From: Actinomycetes bacterium
Lineage (GTDB): Bacteria; Actinomycetota; Actinomycetes; JAJYSQ01
Reading direction: 5' to 3'
DNA length: 6,283 nt
Assembly: GCA_021793495.1 (NCBI GenBank)
Contig: JAJYSQ010000113.1
Location: 1-6,283, forward strand
Both the position numbers and the translations under genes were made by a program. Position 1 is the first letter of the stretch. Every line of letters starts with the position of its first letter. The notes beneath the pieces are model-generated. The model was given only the letters and a program-made list of their open reading frames with translations. It did not search any database and was not told where the DNA came from. This document shows positions 1 to 5,344 of this stretch, in pieces.

Positions 1-5
1 AGACG

Positions 6-54
6 TGTGACTTCTGCGTTTAAATGGCGGGGTTCTTCAGACGTTCCGTGGCGG
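6..54 (+). repeat. Left terminal inverted repeat (IRL)
   Basis: This 49-bp repeat matches the reverse complement of 4398-4446 at 42 of 49 positions. Five of the seven mismatches fall in one block (15-21), and the other two are at 29 and 44. Inside it, the segment 11-31 and the segment 35-55 repeat each other with a 24-bp offset: CTTC at the outer side and TGGCGGG at the inner side, 14/21 identical. Two tandem transposase-binding motifs per end is the layout known for Tn552, whose ends of about 48 bp carry two 23-bp sites. Confidence 0.92.
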
Positions 55-61
55 GCCGGGG

Positions 62-880
62 TCAGGTGACGCCGATGACCAGGGTGCTTTGGGCGGCTTC
101 GATGACGTCGTTGGTGATGGTGTCGAGTTCGTTGATCTTCAGCACGCGCTGGATCTGGGGGATGAGGCGTTCGAGCAGCCGGAAGTTGCCGCGGGTGACC
201 CGCGCGATGGCGGCGATGGCTTGGGCGTCGGTGAAGTCTTCGGGGTCGAGGGTCTTGCCGAGGGAGCGCCAGTGTCGTTGCAGGACGAACAACAGTTCGT
301 CCTGACCCAGGGGTCGGTATTGATGGGCGAACCCGACCCGGCTGTAGAACTGGGGGTAGTGGCTGAACTGCTTCTCCAGTCCGGGCATGCCGATCAGGAT
401 CAGTGCGATGTCGTCTCGGTCGTAGCGGTCGCGCAGCAGTTCCAGGGCGGCGGGGCGAAGCCGTTCGGCCTCGTCGACGATGATCAGCTCGACGTAGTTC
501 CTGCTGCGGCGCCATCCCCAGGTCTCGGGCGTGACGTCGCCGTGCGGCGCGAGGTGCTGTTCGATGCAGATGTTGGTGCGGGTGATGGCCTGATTGAGCT
601 CATCCTTCAGGGTCCGCGGGGTGGTCAGCACGCTGGGGGTGTAGAGCACGGTGCGGCTCCGGTTCAGGGCGGCGTAGATCTTGGCGTCATCGTCGGAGCG
701 CGGCCCCCAGTAGGTCAGCAGATCGTGGGCCTTGTCCCAGTGCGCGTAGCGGCGCGCCGAGAGCGTCTTGCCCACTCCGGCCGGCCCGAAACACAGGCCG
801 ATGGTGTGGCCGCGGCGCACGGCGTCGGCGAACTCGGTGAAGCGGCGGTGTTCTTTGGTGACGATGAAGCGCTGGCTCAC
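62..880 (-). CDS. tniB: AAA+ ATPase, transposition partner (TniB / Tn552 p271-like)
   Basis: A 272-aa ATPase expected to select target DNA and activate the adjacent DDE transposase, as MuB, TnsC and TniB do. Visible motifs are Walker A GPAGVGKT (residues 32-39), Walker B LIIVDEAE (132-139), a sensor-1-like IGMPG (163-167), a possible arginine finger at R181 in FYSRVGF, and a helical lid around 220-265. The length equals that of Tn552 p271. The start is GTG at 880, overlapping the transposase stop by 4 bp (GTGA). A strong AAGGAGG Shine-Dalgarno sequence lies 7 nt upstream, inside the end of the transposase gene, so translation is probably coupled. The stop lies 8 bp from the left terminal repeat. 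ExeA-type or IS21 IstB ATPases are less likely given the transposase type next door. Assignment to the transposition ATPase class is strong; the exact subfamily is inferred. Confidence 0.9.
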   Translation of the reverse strand: MSQRFIVTKEHRRFTEFADAVRRGHTIGLCFGPAGVGKTLSARRYAHWDKAHDLLTYWGPRSDDDAKIYAALNRSRTVLYTPSVLTTPRTLKDELNQAITRTNICIEQHLAPHGDVTPETWGWRRSRNYVELIIVDEAERLRPAALELLRDRYDRDDIALILIGMPGLEKQFSHYPQFYSRVGFAHQYRPLGQDELLFVLQRHWRSLGKTLDPEDFTDAQAIAAIARVTRGNFRLLERLIPQIQRVLKINELDTITNDVIEAAQSTLVIGVT

Positions 881-2283
881 CTCAGGTCCTCCTTGTAGAC
901 CTTCAACTTCCGTTTCGGCGTCTGCGCCGCCGCTGGTTCCTCCGCGGGAGGTGGTGTCTCGGTGGTGTGTGCGGCCACGACAGCGATGCGTTCGTTGATG
1001 CCGGCCCGTAGTGCCCGGCGTCTCGCGTTGCGAGCGGCCTGGATCTCTTTGAGGCTGACCTTCTGGTCGTGGTGCTCCTGGTTGACGGCCTTGCAGAGGA
1101 ACTCGTCGTGGTCGAAGACGCGGATCTCGGTGATGTCGCGAGGGTCGTAACGGATCACGACCGACTGTCCGACGTAGCCGGCCAGGGTCGGGGAGACGTA
1201 GCGCAGGCCCTGGAAGCGGATGCCATCACGGCGCACGACGCGGGTCTTGGCCACGGTCAGCAACAGTCCGTCGAGAGCTTCCAGGCTCTCGGGCATGCGG
1301 GGCAGCCAGCCCTCGGCGATCCACGCGCTGCGCGGGGAGGTGCCGATCTCGCTGTGCGTGCGGTCGTTGTAGGTGGCCACGAACCTTTCGACGGCGGTGT
1401 CGAGCTCGGCCAGGGACAGTGTCGGTGTTGGCCAGGGCTGGCCTTCGCCGATGTATCCGGGCAGGTCGGCCAGCAGCTCGGTGTTGACGGTGCCGAAGAA
1501 CCGCTCGATCTTGCCCCGGCCCTGGGGGCGGGCGACGGTGGAATGGATCAGCCGGATGTGGAGGTCGACGGCGGTGCCGGCGAGCTGGTGGCTGATGAAG
1601 TCGCTGCCGTGATCGACGTAGAGCACGTCCGGTAGGCCGCACATCGGCCAGGCCGGGTCGGCCTTGTGCCAGATCGCCTGCCGCAGCGCCAGCGCGGTGT
1701 TCATCGCCGACGGTGCGCCCAGGAAGACGGTATAGCCGCAGATCGCTCGGGAGCAGTCATCGAGGATGGTCGTCAACCACGGCCGGGCAGGCTTGCCATC
1801 GGTGCCGACTACCAGGATGTCGAGCATCGTGTGATCGGACTGCCACATCGCGTTGGGCCACTCCGCCTGCCGGCGCAGCACCAGCTCGTGCTTGTCGCGG
1901 TAGGACGCCGCGCCTTCCAGGGCGAGGGTGACCATGCCCGGGTCCAGGGCGCGCACGATCTCCCACACCACCGAATAGGACGGGACCGGCCACCCGTGGA
2001 TGCCGCAGATGCCGGTGACCTTGCGATGGATCGTGGCGATAGCCGGCCGCGGCTTGCTCAGCGCCAGACCCTCGATCACGTGGACGAGATCGGTCGGCAA
2101 GCGGTGGGTGCCGGCGTCCATTCGCGGGGCCGTCTCCAGGCCCGCGTAGCCGTCGGTCCGGTAGCGGGCGTGCCAGCGCTCCAGGGTCCGCAGCCCGACG
2201 CCGGACTCGCGGGCCAGACGCGCGAGCGGAACCTCGTCCTCCACATGGAGCCGGAGAATGCGCCACCGCGCCGCAGCGTCCAT
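877..2283 (-). CDS. tniA: DDE transposase with Mu-type C-terminal domain (TniA / Tn552 p480-like)
   Basis: A 468-aa transposase that would cut and join the element ends. Counting from the chosen ATG (2283), residues 5-40 form a helix-turn-helix (GVGLRTLERW). The RNase H-like integrase core follows, with catalytic D150 (QSDHT), D224 (YVDHGSDF) and E260 (GKIERFFG), the last two separated by 35 residues as in D,D35E enzymes. Residues about 345-400 resemble the Mu transposase C-terminal beta-barrel (RFQGLRYVSPTLAGYVG). A basic tail (TPKRKLKVYKEDLR) ends the protein and may contact the ATPase. The open frame runs 41 codons further upstream to 2406, but that part overlaps the resolvase out of frame and has shadow-like Ser/Ala/Arg composition. 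ATG 2283, 7 bp after the resolvase stop with AGGTG just upstream, is therefore preferred. The length agrees with Tn552 p480. All three catalytic residues are present, so it is likely active. Confidence 0.92.
   Translation of the reverse strand: MDAAARWRILRLHVEDEVPLARLARESGVGLRTLERWHARYRTDGYAGLETAPRMDAGTHRLPTDLVHVIEGLALSKPRPAIATIHRKVTGICGIHGWPVPSYSVVWEIVRALDPGMVTLALEGAASYRDKHELVLRRQAEWPNAMWQSDHTMLDILVVGTDGKPARPWLTTILDDCSRAICGYTVFLGAPSAMNTALALRQAIWHKADPAWPMCGLPDVLYVDHGSDFISHQLAGTAVDLHIRLIHSTVARPQGRGKIERFFGTVNTELLADLPGYIGEGQPWPTPTLSLAELDTAVERFVATYNDRTHSEIGTSPRSAWIAEGWLPRMPESLEALDGLLLTVAKTRVVRRDGIRFQGLRYVSPTLAGYVGQSVVIRYDPRDITEIRVFDHDEFLCKAVNQEHHDQKVSLKEIQAARNARRRALRAGINERIAVVAAHTTETPPPAEEPAAAQTPKRKLKVYKEDLR
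888..894 (-). promoter_or_regulatory. Ribosome binding site for the transposition ATPase
   Basis: On the minus strand this reads AAGGAGG, 7 nt before the GTG at 880. It fixes the GTG as the start and lies inside the transposase coding sequence. It is the clearest Shine-Dalgarno sequence in the window. Confidence 0.8.
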
Positions 2284-2290
2284 CGCGCAC

Positions 2291-2887
2291 CTACTGCACG
2301 ACGCTCTCGCGGCCACGCTGCGCGCGCTCCAGGGCACGGTAGACCGTGGAGCGGCCGACGCTGAACAGCTCGGCCAGCTCGCCCACGGTGTGCTCCTTGG
2401 CGGCATGCAGGTGGACGAGGTGAGCCTCCTGTCGTGGGGTGAGCTTCGGAGACTTCCCGCGCAGCCGGCCCTTGGCCTTGGCGACCTTCATCCCTTCGCG
2501 GGTGCGGGCGCGAATGAGGTCGGCTTCGAACTCGGCGACCATCGCCAGCACGTTGAACAACAGCTTGCCCATCGGGTCCGTCGGGTCATACACCGACCCG
2601 GCGATGCTGAGTTTCACCTCGCGGGCCGCGAGGTCATCGGCAATCTCGTGAGCATCCCGTACGGAACGTGCCAACCGGTCGAGCTTGGTGACCACGAACG
2701 TGTCACCGGCCCGGCACGCCGCTAGCGCCTGCCGCAGACCGCCACGGTCGGCGTTGCGTCCCGTGAGCCCGTGATCGACATAGATGCGCTTGGGATCGAC
2801 CCCGAGGTCAGCGAGACCGTCGCGCTGCGCAGTGAGGTCCTGCTCGTCGGTGGAGACCCGGGCATAACCGATCTTCATCGGAGACAT
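2291..2887 (-). CDS. tnpR: Serine resolvase (Tn3/Hin-type small serine recombinase)
   Basis: A 198-aa (or 195-aa) site-specific recombinase expected to resolve transposition cointegrates at res. The N-terminal catalytic domain has YARVST with the nucleophilic serine (S12 from the first ATG), then KLDRLARS (D70, R71, R74). The long E-helix AEFEADLIRARTREGM spans residues 118-133, and a C-terminal helix-turn-helix (TVGELAELFSVGRSTVYRAL) lies near 167-186. Two starts are possible. ATG 2887 has its GGGGAG only 1 nt away. ATG 2878 (MKIGYARVST) has GGGGAG 10 nt upstream, begins like typical resolvases, and puts the D/R/R residues at 67, 68 and 71 as in gamma-delta resolvase. The second start may be the real one. 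It is first in the leftward operon, 7 bp ahead of the transposase. The promoter probably overlaps a resolvase half-site, which implies self-repression. Confidence 0.93.
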   Translation of the reverse strand: MSPMKIGYARVSTDEQDLTAQRDGLADLGVDPKRIYVDHGLTGRNADRGGLRQALAACRAGDTFVVTKLDRLARSVRDAHEIADDLAAREVKLSIAGSVYDPTDPMGKLLFNVLAMVAEFEADLIRARTREGMKVAKAKGRLRGKSPKLTPRQEAHLVHLHAAKEHTVGELAELFSVGRSTVYRALERAQRGRESVVQ

Positions 2888-2897
2888 GCTCCCCAGT

Positions 2898-2988
2898 GTG
2901 TCATATAAGGACCCGTCACCGAACAGTTCACCGGACGGGTCTTACGGGACACCCCGCCAGGCATGCTGCCGGGCTCCCATGTCGGGAG
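2898..2988. promoter_or_regulatory. Probable resolution (res) site region with three consecutive dyads
   Basis: Three inverted repeats lie end to end upstream of the resolvase. The first pairs 2898-2915 with 2936-2952: read inward, both arms follow GTGTC, four bases, AAG, an optional G, ACCCG, and both contain TGTCNNNTA, close to the TGTC-type resolvase half-site. The second is CCCGCCAG (2953-2960) against CTGCCGGG (2966-2973), 7 of 8 paired. The third is CTCCC (2974-2978) against GGGAG (2984-2988). Further TGTC motifs occur at 2980 and 2995. Resolvase genes usually have res in the adjacent divergent gap, which supports the call. The division into subsites I, II and III is not clear, because the outer TGTC motifs of the first dyad are 53 bp apart, longer than a normal subsite. 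Confidence 0.5.
2903..2935 (-). promoter_or_regulatory. Probable promoter of the resolvase-transposase-ATPase operon
   Basis: On the minus strand, TTATAT (2903-2908) is the most AT-rich hexamer in this gap and can serve as a -10. A weak -35 candidate (GTGAAC) lies 17 bp upstream. Initiation about 7 nt downstream of TTATAT would leave a short leader that contains GGGGAG ahead of the resolvase start. The -10 overlaps the TGTCATATA half-site-like sequence at 2899-2907, so bound resolvase would block transcription. Confidence 0.45.
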
Positions 2989-3073
2989 TGGGTGTGTCCG
3001 GTCGAGGTTCCGCTCGCGGTACGTCGTGTTCCCCAGACGGCGGTTGTGCGGCCTCGATTATCCTTGCCCTGAA

Positions 3074-3079
3074 TACGAT
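3074..3079 (+). promoter_or_regulatory. Probable -10 element for a leaderless acetyltransferase mRNA
   Basis: TACGAT fits the TANNNT -10 pattern, and its last base is 7 nt from ATG 3087, so transcription would begin at or next to the start codon. No good -35 is seen. A second hexamer, TATCCT (3059-3064), could instead give a 7-nt leader before an alternative ATG at 3078. Confidence 0.4.
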
Positions 3080-3086
3080 GGGCGAC

Positions 3087-3518
3087 ATGCAACAAGTGGA
3101 TGCGACTATCGAAGCGTCTCCCCAGCTGGACATGGGCGAAGTCGTCGCGCTGTACCGAAAGGTCGGCTGGACGGCGTACGCGGATGATGCCGTGACTCTC
3201 GCGGCAGCCTTGGCCGGTTCCTCACGGGTTGTGGCCGGCCGTGTCGATGGCCGTCTTGTCGGTCTGGCGCGAGTGATCTCAGATGGTGCCACGATCTGCT
3301 ACCTGCAAGACCTGTTGGTTCATCCCGACACGCAGCGAAGAGGCGTCGGCCAAGCACTGGTTCGTGCCGCGCTGGAACCCTACGCCGCCGTGCGCCAGAA
3401 GGTGCTGCTGACCGACGACGAGCCAGGACAACGCGCCTTCTATGAGTCTCTGGGCTTCCGTGAGACCCGTGACCACGATGCTGGATCGCTGCGAGCATTC
3501 GTACGCTTCGACGGCTGA
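3087..3518 (+). CDS. GNAT family N-acetyltransferase (transposon cargo)
   Basis: A 143-aa cytoplasmic acetyl-CoA-dependent N-acetyltransferase; the substrate cannot be told from sequence. The GNAT core is complete: beta4 YLQDLLVHP (72-80), the acetyl-CoA pyrophosphate loop QRRGVGQA (83-90, Q/R-x-x-G-x-G/A), and FYESLGF (118-124) near the C-terminus. The segment ALYRKVGW near the N-terminus recalls the small arylalkylamine/YvbK-like GNATs rather than the classic AAC(3) or AAC(6') enzymes. The open frame extends upstream to 2886 through the res region, but that part reads as non-coding. ATG 3087 is preferred because a -10-like TACGAT lies 7 nt before it; ATG 3078 (MGDMQQ) is the alternative. 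It lies 64 bp ahead of a phosphotransferase in the same direction. Location inside a transposon suggests modification of a toxic or antibiotic amine, which is inference only. Confidence 0.85.
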   Translation: MQQVDATIEASPQLDMGEVVALYRKVGWTAYADDAVTLAAALAGSSRVVAGRVDGRLVGLARVISDGATICYLQDLLVHPDTQRRGVGQALVRAALEPYAAVRQKVLLTDDEPGQRAFYESLGFRETRDHDAGSLRAFVRFDG

Positions 3519-3533
3519 GCGGCACAGAACACG

Positions 3534-3555
3534 TCGGCCAACGATCGGCTAACGA
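3534..3555 (+). repeat. Tandem 11-bp direct repeat upstream of the phosphotransferase
   Basis: TCGGCCAACGA (3534-3544) is followed at once by TCGGCTAACGA (3545-3555), 10 of 11 identical. It occupies about -49 to -28 relative to the predicted transcription start at 3583, where an activator or repressor would be expected, and no recognisable -35 is present there. An 11-bp period puts both copies on the same face of the helix. Confidence 0.6.
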
Positions 3556-3570
3556 ACTTGGGTGTTGGGC

Positions 3571-3576
3571 TAGCGT
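3571..3576 (+). promoter_or_regulatory. Probable -10 element for a leaderless phosphotransferase mRNA
   Basis: TAGCGT matches TANNNT and ends 6 nt before ATG 3583, so the A of the start codon would be position +1. No Shine-Dalgarno sequence precedes the ATG, in line with a leaderless message. A -35 is not evident; the direct repeat at 3534-3555 lies in its place. Confidence 0.5.
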
Positions 3577-3582
3577 GGCTTC

Positions 3583-4329
3583 ATGCATTACGAGGAGGTG
3601 CTAGCGGGCGGCAACGTCGGCGGGAGCGTCGTGCGGATCGGAGCGACTGTGCGCAAGGCCTGGACGAATGCGACACCACAGGTCCACGCCTTCATGGGTG
3701 CCGTGCGCCGCGCTGGGGTGGACGTGCCAGACGTACTTGGACGCGACGACCGCGGGCGACAGGTCATCGAGTACATCCCAGGGCACCTGGCAATCGACTC
3801 CGAACCGCTAAGCCTTGCCGGACTGGCTCGGGTCGGTCGTCTTGTCCGGGACATCCACAACGCTAGCGCCACGTTCCGACCAACCCCGGACGCCCACTGG
3901 GATGCGGCGATAGCCGCGCCCGGCCACGACTTGATCTGCCATAACGACCTGGCACCGTGGAACCTGCTTGTCGGCGAGCGGTGGGCCTTCATCGACTGGG
4001 ACGGCGCAGGCCCCAGCACCCGTCTGTGGGACCTCGCCTACGCAGCCCAGGCCTTCACGCTCAACGACGTCTTGCAGGCCCCAGACGAGGCAGGGCGACG
4101 ACTTGCTGCCTTCGTGGACGGCTACGCAGCGGATGCAGATCTTCGTAAAGAGCTTCCGACAGCGGTGATGCAACGAACTGCGGCGATGTACAAGCTCCTG
4201 GCGTCGTCGCATCGTTCGGGCACCGAGCCGTGGGGATCCATGTTCACCGCCGGCCACGGAGATCACTGGCGTGCAGCCCACGGATACGTCGAACGGCATC
4301 AAGACGTCTGGGCAGAGGCACTGTCCTGA
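3583..4329 (+). CDS. APH/choline-kinase-fold phosphotransferase (transposon cargo)
   Basis: A 248-aa protein of the aminoglycoside phosphotransferase superfamily, expected to transfer phosphate from a nucleoside triphosphate to a small hydroxylated molecule. The N-lobe has a glycine-rich stretch (AGGNVGGSVVRIG) and a likely ATP-binding lysine at K25. The hinge is VIEYIPG (61-67). The catalytic loop CHNDLAPWN (119-127) supplies D122 and N127 of the Brenner motif H-x-D-x4-N. FIDWDGAG (136-143) supplies the metal-binding D138, and the usual WDLAY follows (149-153). All catalytic residues are present, so it should be active. It is on the short side but within the family's range. It sits between an acetyltransferase and the right transposon end, so a resistance or detoxification role is plausible. 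The substrate is unknown, and it could equally be a homoserine- or thiamine-kinase-like enzyme. The predicted mRNA is leaderless. Confidence 0.85.
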   Translation: MHYEEVLAGGNVGGSVVRIGATVRKAWTNATPQVHAFMGAVRRAGVDVPDVLGRDDRGRQVIEYIPGHLAIDSEPLSLAGLARVGRLVRDIHNASATFRPTPDAHWDAAIAAPGHDLICHNDLAPWNLLVGERWAFIDWDGAGPSTRLWDLAYAAQAFTLNDVLQAPDEAGRRLAAFVDGYAADADLRKELPTAVMQRTAAMYKLLASSHRSGTEPWGSMFTAGHGDHWRAAHGYVERHQDVWAEALS

Positions 4330-4334
4330 CGTCC

Positions 4335-4376
4335 CGATGAGGGATCCCCTCGCGGAACGCGACGCGAGCCCCATCG
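4335..4376 (+). terminator. Strong stem-loop after the phosphotransferase, possible terminator
   Basis: The arms pair in three blocks: CGATG (4335-4339) with CATCG (4372-4376), GGG (4341-4343) with CCC (4369-4371), and CTCGCG (4349-4354) with CGCGAG (4363-4368). That makes 14 base pairs with bulges on the left arm and an 8-nt loop. It starts 5 nt after the stop codon. There is no U tract, which is common for GC-rich actinobacterial terminators but lowers certainty. It may also insulate the transposon end from cargo transcription. Confidence 0.45.
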
Positions 4377-4397
4377 ACCATCGCCCGCTCCAACGTG

Positions 4398-4446
4398 CCG
4401 CCACGGAGCGTCTGAAGAACCCTGCCATTTAGCAGACGAAGTCACA
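4398..4446 (-). repeat. Right terminal inverted repeat (IRR)
   Basis: This is the inverted partner of 6-54. Read inward from 4446 it starts TGTGACTTC and ends TCCGTGGCGG. It shows the same two-site layout as the left end: CTTC followed ten bases later by TGGC, occurring twice at a 24-bp offset. The block that differs between the two ends lies between CTTC and TGGC of the outer site, which suggests those bases are not contacted specifically. Confidence 0.92.
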
Positions 4447-4532
4447 GGGGAGCCTACGGCGGCGTAGCTGTCACGCAGGGTGGCCCTTAACGGGACAGGA
4501 CTGTCCAGTTGAGGTCGCTTACCGCGGGTGCG
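4447..4532 (-). other. Flank between transposon end and prenyltransferase, with small hairpins
   Basis: This 86-bp stretch has no gene. It contains CTACG (4454-4458) paired with CGTAG (4463-4467) and the near-palindrome GGACAG-GA-CTGTCC (4493-4506). Either could end transcription of the minus-strand prenyltransferase, but neither has a U tract. It directly abuts the right transposon end, so the native 3' region of that gene may have been cut by the insertion. Confidence 0.3.
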
Positions 4533-5261
4533 CTACGTTGTCGCCCGGCCGTGCTTGGTGGCGTAGTAGCTGAGCGCATCGTCGAGGTCAGACTCGCTTA
4601 ACGCCGGCCACGGGTGCTGCACGACGTAGAGCTCGGCGCTCTTGGTCTGCCAGGGGAAGAAGCCCGAGGTGCGACTGTCCCCGCCGGTGCGGATGATCAG
4701 GTCGATGTCCTTCACTGGGCCACCGGCAAGCTGCTCCGAGACCGCTTCCACGGTGAGGTCGTCGAGCTCCCCGGTCGCGAGGTGGAGGATGGCGCGCTGA
4801 ACGGCAGAGACGATGTCTGCGTGAGCGTCGTAGCCGATAGCGAGCGTGAGATGCCGGGGCCGATCGGACGTTTCCTGGATCGCGCGCTCGAGCGCTGCTC
4901 GGGCCGAGGCAGGAAGCAGGTCCAGATCGCCACTGACGTGGAGCTGCCAACTCTGAGCCGCCTTCACCCGGTGCGGGATGATCTCCTCGATCAGCCTGAA
5001 GAGGTAGCGGACCTCTTGGGAGTCACGCTTGCGGATGTTGCCGGCGGACAAGACGTAGGCGCTGGCATGGTCGATGCTCCGCGCGCTGAGCCAGGCCATG
5101 AAATTGGAGAGGTGCTCCGCCCCAGCCTTGTGGCCGAAGCCCACGTCAACATGCCGTTGAGCCTTCGCCCAGCGTCGATTGCCGTCCATGATCACCCCGA
5201 TGTGGCGTGGCCGCGGGACGGCCAGAGATGCAGGTCGGCTCGACGCGTCGCGGAGTTCCAT
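4533..5261 (-). CDS. cis-prenyltransferase (polyprenyl diphosphate synthase, UPPS family)
   Basis: A 242-aa soluble or membrane-associated enzyme expected to condense isopentenyl diphosphate with an allylic diphosphate in cis configuration, giving a short-chain or polyprenyl diphosphate for cell-wall lipid carriers or terpenoids. The hallmark HIGVIMDGNRRWAK (20-33, catalytic D26) and GHKAG (43-47) are intact, and DIDLIIRTGGDSR (185-197) supplies the diphosphate- and metal-binding R191 and D195. Several signatures are altered: the usual FSTENW is LSAGN, NYGGR is GYDAH, and RTSGE is RTGGD. The LS-N form and the YG-type loop recall the actinobacterial Z-FPP synthase group (Rv1086-like) more than housekeeping UppS. 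Product length therefore cannot be assumed. The start ATG 5261 places a TACGGT hexamer 6 nt upstream, suggesting a leaderless message. It is not in an operon here. Confidence 0.88.
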   Translation of the reverse strand: MELRDASSRPASLAVPRPRHIGVIMDGNRRWAKAQRHVDVGFGHKAGAEHLSNFMAWLSARSIDHASAYVLSAGNIRKRDSQEVRYLFRLIEEIIPHRVKAAQSWQLHVSGDLDLLPASARAALERAIQETSDRPRHLTLAIGYDAHADIVSAVQRAILHLATGELDDLTVEAVSEQLAGGPVKDIDLIIRTGGDSRTSGFFPWQTKSAELYVVQHPWPALSESDLDDALSYYATKHGRATT

Positions 5262-5267
5262 GACCTC

Positions 5268-5273
5268 ACCGTA
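5268..5273 (-). promoter_or_regulatory. Probable -10 element for the prenyltransferase
   Basis: On the minus strand TACGGT fits TANNNT and ends 6 nt before ATG 5261, so transcription could begin at the start codon. No -35 was found. A GGTGAGG sequence overlaps this site but is too close to the ATG to be a normal ribosome site. Confidence 0.4.
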
Positions 5274-5344
5274 GGACGCACAGCACGCCGGCGACCGGTG
5301 TCCGCAACAGTATCGACAGGATCTCCATCAACGGACGCTTCCAG

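Larger units (their letters stand above)
6..4446. mobile_element. Tn552-like composite-cargo transposon, apparently complete
   Basis: A 4,441-bp unit is bounded by 49-bp inverted repeats beginning TGTGAC and ending GTCACA. Inside is a leftward module (serine resolvase, DDE transposase, AAA+ ATPase) and two rightward cargo genes (GNAT acetyltransferase, APH-fold phosphotransferase). All five reading frames are intact. In the Tn402/Tn5053/Tn552 superfamily, transposase and ATPase form a cointegrate that the resolvase resolves at res. The gene sizes and the absence of a TniQ gene match Tn552 (p480, p271, resolvase) better than Tn402/Tn5053. The ATPase stop codon lies 8 bp inside the left repeat, so little DNA is wasted. 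The 5 bp left of the element (AGACG) and the 5 bp right of it (GGGGA) do not match, so no target duplication is seen. Only five bases of left flank are available. Family placement is from recall, not a search. Confidence 0.88.

Noticed and set aside
89..898. A 269-codon plus-strand frame opposite the ATPase
   Set aside because: The minus strand has Walker A and B motifs and a strong ribosome site; the plus frame is a Gly/Val/Asp-rich mirror with no motif.
2284..2406. A 41-codon upstream extension of the transposase frame
   Set aside because: It overlaps the resolvase C-terminus out of frame, has shadow-like composition, and is not needed for the helix-turn-helix domain that starts after ATG 2283.
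2886..3086. N-terminal extension of the acetyltransferase frame back to 2886
   Set aside because: It would run through the res/promoter region and adds residues with no GNAT similarity; ATG 3087 fits the family length.
24..4428. Two short frames at opposite ends sharing the N-terminus MAGFFRRSVA
   Set aside because: The shared peptide is only the translation of the terminal inverted repeats, not a gene pair.
6..4446. Tn7- or CRISPR-associated transposon
   Set aside because: There is no TniQ, TnsA, Cas gene or repeat array; a resolvase with p480/p271-like proteins points to the Tn552 type.
4447..4532. Possible tRNA or att site at the right transposon junction
   Set aside because: The small hairpins do not build a cloverleaf and no integrase of the tyrosine type is present; the element is of the DDE class.
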